A stretch of 7,256 nucleotides of DNA from an uncultured Bacteroidota bacterium (GTDB lineage: Bacteria; Bacteroidota; Bacteroidia; UKL13-3). A program made the position numbers and the translations under genes. A model generated the notes under the pieces. It was not told where the DNA came from, searched no databases, and was given only the letters and a program-made list of their open reading frames with translations. Positions within the stretch are counted from its first letter, which is position 1. Each line of letters starts with the position of its first letter. Positions 1-6,973 of this stretch are shown here, in pieces. The stretch lies in NCBI GenBank assembly GCA_903907885.1, contig CAIVPY010000496.1, positions 1 through 7,256 of the forward strand, written 5' to 3'.

Positions 1-293
1 CCATCTTTAAAACTTCGCATGTGCAATTGACAGGTTGTAACACCATTATTAGGTCCATGTGGTCTGCCGTTGATGTATAAACTACAAGCCCCACAAATCC
101 CCTCACGACAATCGTGATCAAAAGCGATGGGCTCTTTACCCTCAACAATAAGGCGCTCGTTTACCACATCAAACATCTCTAAAAACGACATATCAGGACT
201 GATATTTTCAGCCTTATAGGTTTCAAATTTACCTTTGTCGTTGGTATTTTTTTGTCTCCACACTTTTAGTGTTAAGTTCATATTTCCGCTCAT
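1..293 (-). CDS. sdhB: Succinate dehydrogenase/fumarate reductase iron-sulfur subunit, N-terminal part (cut by window edge)
   Basis: Iron-sulfur subunit of complex II, which passes electrons from the FAD subunit to the membrane cytochrome b and quinone. I translated this minus-strand frame by hand; about 97 residues lie in the window and the C-terminal part lies beyond position 1. The plant-type ferredoxin domain is visible: CREGICGAC (Cys62, Cys67, Cys70) followed by TTCQLHM (Cys88) supplies the four [2Fe-2S] ligands. The 17 residues between the third and fourth cysteine are more than in E. coli SdhB, which I recall as usual for the Bacteroidota type. The [3Fe-4S] and [4Fe-4S] domain is off the edge. 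I take the ATG at 293; a second ATG at 281 (Met5) is possible, and neither has a clear Shine-Dalgarno. It is last in the sdhC-sdhA-sdhB operon, 22 bp after the sdhA stop. The family assignment is secure; dehydrogenase and fumarate reductase directions cannot be told apart here. Confidence 0.95.
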   Translation of the reverse strand, partial: MSGNMNLTLKVWRQKNTNDKGKFETYKAENISPDMSFLEMFDVVNERLIVEGKEPIAFDHDCREGICGACSLYINGRPHGPNNGVTTCQLHMRSFKD

Positions 294-315
294 TGTTATA
301 ATTCTTTTTCTATTG

Positions 316-2319
316 TTATTTGTAAGAACGTTGTGCAATTTTTATGTTTTCGTAAACCAAATCTTCTTTGTGCAGTTCCCAATTGCCCATTTCTTTCATT
401 TCCCAAGCAGCTACGTATTTAAAGTTATCATCATCCCTCATTGCTTCTCCTTCTTCTGTTTGAAACTCTTCTCTAAAATGACCGCCACAGCTTTCGTTTC
501 TATGCAAAGCATCTTTACACATCAATTCGCCTAACTCTAAGAAATCAGCTACACGAACTGCTTTTTCCAATTCCGGATTAAACTCATTAGCTTCACCTGG
601 TACACGAACATCTTTCCAAAACTCATCTCTTATTTTTTGTATCTCAGTAATAGCCCATTCCAAACCTTCTTTGTTACGAGCCATTCCGCATTTTTCCCAC
701 ATTACCTTACCTAAGCGTTTGTGGAAATGATCAACAGATTTTGTACCTTTAATAGCAAACAATTGGGTAATTTTATCGCTTACTTCTTTTTCGATTTTAG
801 CAAATTCTTCTTTATCTGTAGGAATGGCTTTTGTACCAATTTCTTTAGATAAATAAGCACCAATTGTATATGGAATTACAAAGTAACCATCTGCCAAACC
901 TTGCATCAATGCAGATGCACCTAAGCGATTAGCGCCATGGTCTGAAAAATTAGCTTCACCTAAAGCATATAAACCTTCGATATTGGTCATTAAATTATAA
1001 TCTACCCAAAGTCCACCCATTGTGTAATGCACCGCAGGATAAATCATCATAGGAATTTCATAAGGATCTTCACCGGTTATTTGTTTGTACATATCAAACA
1101 AGTTACCATACTTTTCTTTCACTACTTCTCTTCCAAACTCGGTTAGTTGAGCTTCAGTAGGGTTGCTAATACCTTTTTGAGTAGCTACCTGTTTGCCATA
1201 TTTATATTTCATGTTGCTAGCAAAATCAAGGTAAACCGCTTCACCTGTTTTGTTTACACCATAACCGGCATCACATCTTTCTTTAGCTGCACGGCTAGCC
1301 ACATCACGAGGCACTAAATTACCAAATGCTGGGTATCTTCTTTCTAAGTAGTAATCTCTATCATCTTCTGCAATATCGCTTCCTTTTTTATTACCTGCTC
1401 TGATGGCTTCTACATCTTCTTTTTTCTTAGGAACCCAGATTCTTCCATCGTTACGCAAACTCTCACTCATCAAAGTTAATTTTGATTGATGGTCGCCTGA
1501 AAGAGGAATACAAGTTGGGTGAATTTGTGTATAGCAAGGGTTGGCAAACATAGCACCACGTTTGTGGGCTTTCCATGCTGCTGTTACATTACTACCCATG
1601 GCATTTGTTGATAAATAAAACACATTACCATAACCACCTGTACATAATAATACAGAATGACCGAAGTGACGCTCTAATTTACCTGTAACTAAGTCGCGGG
1701 CAATGATACCACGGCATTTGCCATCTATATTTACAATATCTAGCATCTCGTGGCGGGCATACATTTTCACGTTACCCAAACCAATCTGACGATTTAAACC
1801 TGAATATGCACCTAAAAGCAATTGTTGACCAGTTTGACCAGCTGCATAAAAAGTACGTTGCACTTGTGTTCCACCGAATGAACGGTTACTCAACAATCCT
1901 CCGTATTCGCGAGCAAAAGGTACACCTTGTGCCACACATTGGTCGATGATGCTACCACTTACTTCAGCTAAACGATGCACATTTCCTTCTCTTGCTCTAT
2001 AGTCACCACCTTTGATGGTATCATAAAACAAACGGTAAACTGAGTCGCCATCATTTTGATAGTTTTTAGCAGCATTGATACCTCCTTGAGCAGCAATCGA
2101 GTGGGCACGTCTGGCGCTATCTTGAAAACAAAATACTTTTACGCTATAACCCATTTCGGCTAAGCTTGCAGCTGCCGCAGATCCAGCTAAACCCGAGCCT
2201 ACAACTATCACTTCTAAATGACGCTTATTGGCAGGGTTAACTAATGGAACGCTTGATTTATACTTGGTCCACTTTTGGTCAATGGCTCCTTCTGGAATTT
2301 TTGAATCTAATTTTGACAT
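316..2319 (-). CDS. sdhA: Succinate dehydrogenase/fumarate reductase flavoprotein subunit
   Basis: Catalytic FAD subunit of complex II, interconverting succinate and fumarate on the cytoplasmic face of the inner membrane. The protein has 667 residues, full length for the family. Visible motifs in order: dinucleotide-binding GSGLAG (41-46); RAHSIAAQGGIN, where His73 aligns with the histidine that binds FAD covalently; QIHPT (265-269) with His267; PRDVASRA, where Arg338 matches the proton-shuttle arginine; HYTMGG (431-436) with His431; GANRLGASAL with Arg465 for substrate and FAD binding; and the C-terminal capping-domain motif RNESCGGHFREE (607-618). All catalytic residues appear intact, with no frameshift. 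The start ATG at 2319 gives a 30-40 residue leader before the Rossmann motif. The gene lies 18 bp after sdhC and 22 bp before sdhB, so one transcript is likely. Pairing with a five-helix, probably diheme cytochrome b fits the menaquinone-linked enzymes of Bacteroidota. Confidence 0.97.
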   Translation of the reverse strand: MSKLDSKIPEGAIDQKWTKYKSSVPLVNPANKRHLEVIVVGSGLAGSAAAASLAEMGYSVKVFCFQDSARRAHSIAAQGGINAAKNYQNDGDSVYRLFYDTIKGGDYRAREGNVHRLAEVSGSIIDQCVAQGVPFAREYGGLLSNRSFGGTQVQRTFYAAGQTGQQLLLGAYSGLNRQIGLGNVKMYARHEMLDIVNIDGKCRGIIARDLVTGKLERHFGHSVLLCTGGYGNVFYLSTNAMGSNVTAAWKAHKRGAMFANPCYTQIHPTCIPLSGDHQSKLTLMSESLRNDGRIWVPKKKEDVEAIRAGNKKGSDIAEDDRDYYLERRYPAFGNLVPRDVASRAAKERCDAGYGVNKTGEAVYLDFASNMKYKYGKQVATQKGISNPTEAQLTEFGREVVKEKYGNLFDMYKQITGEDPYEIPMMIYPAVHYTMGGLWVDYNLMTNIEGLYALGEANFSDHGANRLGASALMQGLADGYFVIPYTIGAYLSKEIGTKAIPTDKEEFAKIEKEVSDKITQLFAIKGTKSVDHFHKRLGKVMWEKCGMARNKEGLEWAITEIQKIRDEFWKDVRVPGEANEFNPELEKAVRVADFLELGELMCKDALHRNESCGGHFREEFQTEEGEAMRDDDNFKYVAAWEMKEMGNWELHKEDLVYENIKIAQRSYK

Positions 2320-2337
2320 GAATGTTAAATTTACTGA

Positions 2338-3120
2338 TTATTTAAACATGAAATAAAGTGGCATAGCCGCAAAACTTATTGGAATGATGATTCCAAAGAA
2401 CCAAATACCTATAAAATGAATAAGTCCATTGTATTTTTTATGGTTGATACCCAATGTTTGAAATGCAGATTTGAAACCATGAATCAAATGGAAAGATAGG
2501 GCTGCCATAGACAATACATACAATGCAACTAACCACCACTCTTCTTTAAACTCTACACTGACTTCTTTGTATAAGTCTTTAACGAAAACTATTCTTTCTC
2601 TTCCATTAATAACTTCTTCCATTTTGTGAGCCATAGTGAAACTAGCAGGCATTTCTGCTACTTCAAGCATGTCACCAGTTTGAATATCTTCAGTATATCT
2701 AGCATATGGCACATGGCCGAATTTATATTCAGCCCAAAAATTTGTCATGTGTATTACAATGAAAATTAAAATGATAGTTCCTAATAAACCCATACTACGG
2801 CTAGCCCAATGGCTGTTTGCTTTTCCATCTACCATATCGTATTGAATAGGGCGTGCCTTTTTGTTTCTCATAACCAACCAAATGCCTTTGAATGCATGAA
2901 ACAAAACAGAAAAATACAATAAATACGATACCGTTTTGATGAGTGGATTAGTCGTCATAAAAGCTGCATATCTATTAAATGCAAGACCTGAATCCGCTTT
3001 GAATAATTGTAAATTTCCTACCATATGTATGATAAGAAAAGAACATAAAAACAAACCCGTTAAAGCCATGATTAATTTCTGGCCGATGGATGAGTTAAAC
3101 ATTTTGGTAAACCAATTCAT
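2338..3120 (-). CDS. sdhC: Succinate dehydrogenase cytochrome b subunit (b558 type, five membrane helices)
   Basis: Membrane anchor of complex II that carries heme b and the quinone site. The 260 residues show five hydrophobic helices at roughly 16-36, 60-84, 108-130, 195-215 and 234-258. Candidate axial heme ligands lie in the first four: His32 (IIHMVGN), His75 (VLFHAFKG), His124 (VIHMTNFW) and His211 or His214 (SFHLIHGFKSAF). This is the order expected in single-subunit diheme anchors such as B. subtilis SdhC and W. succinogenes FrdC. HGFKSAFQTLG is, as I recall, a signature of the Bacteroidota branch. The hydrophilic loop between helices 3 and 4 (about 131-194) is acidic and long, so the protein seems longer than many relatives. 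It is first in the operon. The ATG at 3120 is preceded by an A/T-rich leader with no Shine-Dalgarno, normal for this phylum. The assignment is secure; the helix limits are by eye. Confidence 0.95.
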   Translation of the reverse strand: MNWFTKMFNSSIGQKLIMALTGLFLCSFLIIHMVGNLQLFKADSGLAFNRYAAFMTTNPLIKTVSYLLYFSVLFHAFKGIWLVMRNKKARPIQYDMVDGKANSHWASRSMGLLGTIILIFIVIHMTNFWAEYKFGHVPYARYTEDIQTGDMLEVAEMPASFTMAHKMEEVINGRERIVFVKDLYKEVSVEFKEEWWLVALYVLSMAALSFHLIHGFKSAFQTLGINHKKYNGLIHFIGIWFFGIIIPISFAAMPLYFMFK

Positions 3121-3449
3121 TGTGTTATATAATTAATTTTTAATTTTATTAAAAGTAGGGCGAAAGTAAACCCTTAGGGCTAATTTATAAAAATGATTTA
3201 ATTCACTTGAGAGTTATTTAAATTGATTCTAAATAGTAACCCGTGCAATCATTTCAATATTTAAACTAAAATGAAGTATAAAAATTTGTTGAATTTTGCT
3301 TGATTATGAATGCAATGCTTTAAATAAGCTCACCCAAAAAAGCAGAAATTAAACAGTAAGCCAATTGTATGATTAAGCCTAAATAGCAAAAAAATAATTA
3401 CAAATTGTCCATTACACCTAATTTAGCATTTTTATTTTTTAATTAATTG
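3121..3449. promoter_or_regulatory. Divergent intergenic region between sdhC and the TPR gene
   Basis: This stretch of about 330 bases is non-coding, very AT-rich, and must hold the promoters of both divergent genes. For sdhC (minus) the best matches to the Bacteroidota -7 element TAnnTTTG are TACTTTCG (3168 to 3161) and TACTTTTA just downstream of it, each one base off. For the TPR gene (plus) TAATTTAG (3419-3426) is one base off. None has a well-spaced TTG -33 element, so these are weak guesses. TAGGGC occurs twice in direct order (3156-3161 and 3175-3180), and AGGG/CCCT between them can form a short hairpin in the sdhC leader. I see no riboswitch or small-RNA signature, and nothing distinct in 3190-3400. 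Confidence 0.45.
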
Positions 3450-5261
3450 ATGAAAGTATCTATTAAAATCTTCATTACTATTTTATTTGTAATTTATGGC
3501 TTGTTTTCTTTCGGGCAGGTTAAAGACGAACAATTGGCATCTCAGTATTTTAGCAACAACGAGTTTGACAAAGCTGCTGATGTGTATGAAAAGTTATTTA
3601 ACAAAACCCCCCAATCCATATACTTCTACGATAATCTACTCTCGTGTTATTTCAACCTTAGCAAAGCTGATGAGGCTGAAAAATTAGTAAAAAAACAAAT
3701 TCGAAAAAATGACCGAAACCCTTACTATACGGTAGATTTAGGCTATGTGATGAAAAAATTTGGCAGAGCAGACAAAGCCAAACAGCAGTTTGATGATATT
3801 ATTAAGAAACTGAAACTTGAAGGAGAACAAATTAACGAAACAGCTAATGCTTTTATTAAAAGGGGCGAAAAAGAATATGCCATTGAAACCTATTTGAAAG
3901 GCAGAAAAATGCAAGGAAGCAATTTGGCATATTCAACAGAACTAGGAAATCTGTATGGTGAGACTGGAAAAGTGAAGGAAATGATTGAAGAGTATTTGAA
4001 CAGCATGAGTATTGACGAAAAGTTGTTGGATGATGTTCAAGGCTATTTTCAAAATTATATTCAAAAACCTGCCGAGTTCGATTTGCTTAAATCTGCCTTG
4101 CTAAAACGCACCAAAACCCAAGCTGAGAATCCCATTTTTTATGAAATGTTGGTTTGGATGTATGTGCAGAAAAAAGACTTTGACAATGCTCTGCTTCAAG
4201 CCAAATCATTAGATAAAAAATTCAAAGAAGAAGGATCAAGACTAATAGAATTAGGTAATTTAGCTATATCAAATGAGTATTATGATGCGGCTGTAAATAT
4301 ATTTAATCAGGTGGTGCTGATGGGTAAAGACAAAAACAATTACACCATGGCTAAAATGGGAATTCTTGAAGCACAAAGAAGAAAAATATTAAACAGCAAT
4401 TACACAGATACAGACCTTAAAATTGTTGAAACCAACTATAAAGCCTTTTTAGATGAATTTGATAAAAATCCATTTACACAAAATGCTCAGAGGGAATTGG
4501 CAAGGCTTCAGGCTTATTATTTGAATGATATGCAATCGGCCATGGCTAATTTTAGCGAACTTATTAATGCGCCAAGAACTGAAAACAAATTTAAGGCAGA
4601 GTGCAAATTGGAGCTTGGAGATTTGTATGTTTTAAAAGGTGAGGTGTGGGATGCCATGCTCCTTTATGGGCAAGTGGATAAGGAGTATATGGAAGAACCA
4701 ATTGGTCAGGAGGCCAAACTTCGAAATGCTAAGTTAAGCTATTATATTGGCGAGTTTGAATGGGCGAAGGCCCAATTGGATGTTTTAAAAACAGTTACAA
4801 CCCAGTTGATTGCTAACAACGCCCTAGAGTTGTCATTACTTATTCAAGACAATACGGTTGATAGTATAGAAGACGCCTTAAAAATGTTTTCAAGGGCTGA
4901 TTTAAACTATTACCAAAACAAAACGGATGTGGCTCTACAAATCCTTGATAGCATCAATTTGTTATTTCCAAAACATGCACTTACTGATGATATTTACTTC
5001 AAAAAAGCTCAGATTTTTGTGAAAAAGAAAAACTATTCAGAAGCTGAGAAATTCTATAATATTGTTGTAAATGAGCACGGTAGCGATATTTTAGGTGATA
5101 ATGCACTCTTCAACCTTGCCGAACTTTATGAAAAGAAACTAAATAACAAGGATAAAGCCAAGCAACTCTATGAGCAATTTATTGAGAAATACACTGGAAG
5201 TTTCTTCTTAACTGAAGCAAGAAAAAGATATAGATTACTTAGAGGTGATGTGTTGGAATAG
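3450..5261 (+). CDS. Exported TPR-repeat protein of unknown specific function
   Basis: A 603-residue protein. Residues 1-22 form a signal peptide: Lys2 and Lys6, a hydrophobic core ITILFVIYGLF, and a likely signal peptidase I cut after SFG, leaving Gln23. There is no lipobox cysteine, so it is probably periplasmic. The rest is almost entirely helix-turn-helix units of TPR type, for example at about 24-54, 56-86, 92-122, 263-290, 385-412, 516-545 and 550-583, with typical A/Y/F spacing such as 'YSEAEKFYNIVV' and 'DKAKQLYEQFIEKY'. The last units resemble the YbgF/BamD style of repeat, and the end EARKRYRLLRGD looks conserved in Bacteroidota homologues as I recall them. No enzymatic motif is visible; a protein-protein scaffold role is inference. 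I chose the ATG at 3450 over the adjacent TTG at 3447. It is monocistronic and converges on purQ with a 3 bp gap. Confidence 0.85.
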   Translation: MKVSIKIFITILFVIYGLFSFGQVKDEQLASQYFSNNEFDKAADVYEKLFNKTPQSIYFYDNLLSCYFNLSKADEAEKLVKKQIRKNDRNPYYTVDLGYVMKKFGRADKAKQQFDDIIKKLKLEGEQINETANAFIKRGEKEYAIETYLKGRKMQGSNLAYSTELGNLYGETGKVKEMIEEYLNSMSIDEKLLDDVQGYFQNYIQKPAEFDLLKSALLKRTKTQAENPIFYEMLVWMYVQKKDFDNALLQAKSLDKKFKEEGSRLIELGNLAISNEYYDAAVNIFNQVVLMGKDKNNYTMAKMGILEAQRRKILNSNYTDTDLKIVETNYKAFLDEFDKNPFTQNAQRELARLQAYYLNDMQSAMANFSELINAPRTENKFKAECKLELGDLYVLKGEVWDAMLLYGQVDKEYMEEPIGQEAKLRNAKLSYYIGEFEWAKAQLDVLKTVTTQLIANNALELSLLIQDNTVDSIEDALKMFSRADLNYYQNKTDVALQILDSINLLFPKHALTDDIYFKKAQIFVKKKNYSEAEKFYNIVVNEHGSDILGDNALFNLAELYEKKLNNKDKAKQLYEQFIEKYTGSFFLTEARKRYRLLRGDVLE

Positions 5262-5264
5262 TTA

Positions 5265-5957
5265 TTAAGCCTCTACCATTTGAAGTAAACTTTCAAACAA
5301 AATTCGCCCATCAGTATTATATATATCAGCATCCACAACCCTTTCAGGGTGAGGCATCATACCAAATACATTTCTTCCTGCATTACAAATACCAGCAATG
5401 TTTTCTAATGAACCATTTGGGTTTGCTTCATCTGAAATATTTCCATTGACATCACAATATTTGAATAAAATTTGGTCATTGGTTTTAAGTGTAGTCAGTG
5501 TAGATTCATCACAGTAAAATCTACCTTCTCCATGTGCAATAGGTATTTGAAGCACCGATTGAGGCGTAATTTTATTAGTTATGCGCGAATGGTTGCTCTC
5601 ACAAGTCAAATAAACATTTTTGCAATTAAATTTTTGATGATCGTTATGTAACAAAGCCCCGGGGAGCAAACCGCTTTCGCACAAAATTTGAAAACCATTA
5701 CAAACACCCCAAACCAAACCACCTTTGTTTGCAAAATCAATAACGCTTTGCATAATAGGCGAAAAGCGAGCTATGGCTCCACTGCGCAAATAATCTCCAT
5801 AGCTAAAACCTCCAGGTAGAAAAACCAAATCAACACCTTGCAAGTCGGTGTCTTTGTGCCACAATTCAACCACTTCTTGACCAAACATGTTTTGAAATGC
5901 CCAAATCGCATCTTTATCGCAATTGGAACCTGGAAAAATTAATACGCCTACTTTCAT
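5265..5957 (-). CDS. purQ: Phosphoribosylformylglycinamidine synthase, glutamine amidotransferase subunit PurQ
   Basis: Class I glutamine amidotransferase that releases ammonia from glutamine for conversion of FGAR to FGAM, the fourth step of de novo purine synthesis; it works in the cytoplasm with PurL and PurS. The 230 residues are full length. Visible: start KVGVLIFPGSNCD, GGFSYGDYLRSGAIA (49-63), nucleophile elbow WGVCNGFQIL with Cys86, AHGEGRF (141-147), and MPHPER with His203 and Glu205 completing the triad. A stand-alone PurQ implies the three-component PurS-PurQ-PurL enzyme rather than the single large PurL; neither partner is in this window. The start ATG at 5957 lies 18 bp after the stop of the upstream secreted-protein gene, so the two are probably co-transcribed. 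Its stop is 3 bp from the convergent TPR gene and no terminator lies between them. The catalytic residues are all present. Confidence 0.96.
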   Translation of the reverse strand: MKVGVLIFPGSNCDKDAIWAFQNMFGQEVVELWHKDTDLQGVDLVFLPGGFSYGDYLRSGAIARFSPIMQSVIDFANKGGLVWGVCNGFQILCESGLLPGALLHNDHQKFNCKNVYLTCESNHSRITNKITPQSVLQIPIAHGEGRFYCDESTLTTLKTNDQILFKYCDVNGNISDEANPNGSLENIAGICNAGRNVFGMMPHPERVVDADIYNTDGRILFESLLQMVEA

Positions 5958-5975
5958 GGGTGCAAACTTAAATTT

Positions 5976-6431
5976 TTATTTCAAGTAAATATAAAAAGCT
6001 GCGGGTTTATTTGTTTTGTCTGGAGTTGGATTTGTTTCTACAACACTCAATCTAACCTCGCTGAACATGATACTAGAACCGGGTTTGCAACCAAAAATAT
6101 AGGTTTGAAGCTCCTTGGTTAGTATGGGGGTTTTCATCGTAAAAACCTTTAAGTTTTGATTGTTTTCGTCTCTTACAAAAGCTGTGTACGATTGCACCAA
6201 GTTGCGTTTCGATTCGTTGTAACCTGCATTTTTGGTAACCATAAAAAGACGAGGCGTGCCTCGTGTGAAAAAAGCACGACTAATTTCTAAAGTTTGGGTT
6301 AAGTCAATTTTATCAAAACCATTATCAAAAAAATAAACAAAATTCTGCATGTTGTCTTTTCGCAGATATTGGCTTTGGGCATTGGTAAAAAAGGCCAAGG
6401 TAAAGACTAGTATGGCTAATGATTTTTTCAT
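5976..6431 (-). CDS. Small secreted protein with a GldM C-terminal-like segment
   Basis: A 151-residue protein. The N-terminus is a signal peptide: MKKS, a hydrophobic stretch LAILVFTLAFF, then a probable signal peptidase I cut after TNA (about residue 18), leaving QSQ. No lipobox is seen, so it is periplasmic or secreted. I do not recognise a named family. The second half (about 83-150) has alternating strands and the pattern 'LTKEL...IFGCKPGSSIMFSEVRL...AFYIYLK'. This resembles the last domain of the gliding and type IX secretion protein GldM (a 'T.E....I..LK.G..I.F..I' pattern, then a final strand). That is inference by eye; fold prediction would decide it. The single cysteine (Cys115) cannot form an internal disulfide. 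It lies 18 bp before purQ in the same direction. A hairpin followed by a T-run occurs inside the gene at 6243-6264. Confidence 0.8.
   Translation of the reverse strand: MKKSLAILVFTLAFFTNAQSQYLRKDNMQNFVYFFDNGFDKIDLTQTLEISRAFFTRGTPRLFMVTKNAGYNESKRNLVQSYTAFVRDENNQNLKVFTMKTPILTKELQTYIFGCKPGSSIMFSEVRLSVVETNPTPDKTNKPAAFYIYLK
6243..6264 (-). terminator. Intragenic intrinsic-terminator-like hairpin (minus transcript)
   Basis: On the minus strand a perfect inverted repeat ACGAGGC-AC-GCCTCGT (6264 to 6249) is followed by C and then five T (6247 to 6243). A GC-rich stem followed by a U-run is the layout of a rho-independent terminator. It lies inside the secreted-protein gene, where it encodes the segment around TRGTPRLF (56-63). 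It could cut transcription before purQ, or it could be a coding accident, since the loop is only 2-4 bases and the T-run is short. Confidence 0.3.
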
Positions 6432-6461
6432 GCGGTAAAAATATTAAATACGATGCTTAAT

Positions 6462-6538
6462 ATTTTACTAAATGTTAATTATAGTAAATATTTCTGTTTT
6501 GGGAGTTTATAAGGACAATACAAACATTCGTATTTACT
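6462..6538. repeat. AT-rich inverted repeats upstream of the secreted-protein gene
   Basis: The core heptamer TAGTAAA appears as TTTACTA at 6464-6470 and as TAGTAAA at 6482-6488, an inverted pair with an 11-base spacer. AGTAAATA (6483-6490) is repeated in inverse as TATTTACT (6531-6538). The non-coding stretch 6432-6564 must contain the promoter of the minus-strand gene at 6431. These could be operator half-sites, but in such AT-rich sequence chance is a fair explanation. I found no clear TAnnTTTG promoter. Confidence 0.25.
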
Positions 6539-6564
6539 GAGTTGCAAACTCTTGTTTCATGTAT

Positions 6565-6609
6565 TATCCGCAGTCTCTTTGCTATTGGCTTGGCTTCAGA
6601 CTACAGATA
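6565..6609. repeat. Imperfect palindrome overlapping the 3' end of the 127-residue gene
   Basis: The arms are TATCCGCAGTCT (6565-6576) and AGACTACAGATA (6598-6609), separated by 21 bases. In the minus-strand transcript all 12 positions pair, with two G-U wobbles; in the plus transcript the same two positions are mismatched, so the structure favours minus-strand RNA. It covers the stop codon (6582-6584) and the last eight or so codons of the 127-residue protein. No T-run follows the stem on the minus side, so a simple terminator is unlikely. It may be a dispersed palindromic repeat; copies elsewhere cannot be seen here. Confidence 0.55.
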
Positions 6610-6965
6610 GTTAGGGGAGTTCCTTCTTCTTTATGCTTAATGTAATTCGCAAGTCCAATTATGAGTTCAATTTTTGATTTTGTATTGCTATTGGTTTTTT
6701 GTTCAAGTTTATAATATGTTTCCTTTGCTTTCAAGTCATCTGAAAAATCCTTAATACTTCCATTTATGTAGTTTTGAAATGCAATAAAAGCAAGACCGTA
6801 AATTGGTTCACTTTCTTCCATAAACCAATCTCCGTCATACCAATGAATTTCATTAATTTGATTTTTAAGAGTAGCAATAGTTTCAGTCAAACCCTTTATT
6901 GTCATATTAAGGCTTACAGCTCTATGGTCAATTCTCAAATAATGTGTTTTGGTAATTTTTTCCAT
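6582..6965 (-). CDS. Hypothetical protein, downstream of the type ISP restriction fragment
   Basis: A 127-residue protein that I do not recognise as a named family. It has no signal peptide or membrane segment and is probably cytoplasmic. The N-terminal third is a helix with coiled-coil character (about 18-40, LNMTIKGLTETIATLKNQI), followed by an acidic, aromatic stretch WYDGDWFMEESEPIYG (42-57) and a helical region containing ELIIGLANYIKHKEE (100-114). The N-Y-I-K-H motif recalls the N/R-x-x-x-H motif of HEPN-type proteins; this is a weak resemblance and inference only. The C-terminus after GTPL (TICSLKPSQ) is encoded inside the palindrome at 6565-6609, so the native end may be lost. The start ATG at 6965 is 8 bp after the stop of the restriction-enzyme fragment, so the two are probably co-transcribed. 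Its role may be linked to that system, but nothing in it proves this. Confidence 0.65.
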   Translation of the reverse strand: MEKITKTHYLRIDHRAVSLNMTIKGLTETIATLKNQINEIHWYDGDWFMEESEPIYGLAFIAFQNYINGSIKDFSDDLKAKETYYKLEQKTNSNTKSKIELIIGLANYIKHKEEGTPLTICSLKPSQ

Positions 6966-6973
6966 AATGCTTG

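Noticed and set aside
235..534. Plus-strand open frame of 99 codons
   Set aside because: It overlaps sdhA and sdhB on the other strand and its Phe-rich translation is the usual antisense shadow.
2936..3136. Plus-strand open frame of 66 codons
   Set aside because: It is antisense to the well-supported sdhC and has no recognisable protein features.
3447..3449. TTG start for the TPR gene
   Set aside because: An ATG follows directly at 3450 and gives a normal signal peptide; TTG adds one residue only.
3496..3687. Plus-strand open frame of 63 codons
   Set aside because: It lies wholly inside the TPR gene in another frame.
5657..5664. CCCCGGGG palindrome in purQ
   Set aside because: It encodes conserved-looking PurQ sequence (LLPGALL), has no spacer or T-run, and is most likely coincidence.
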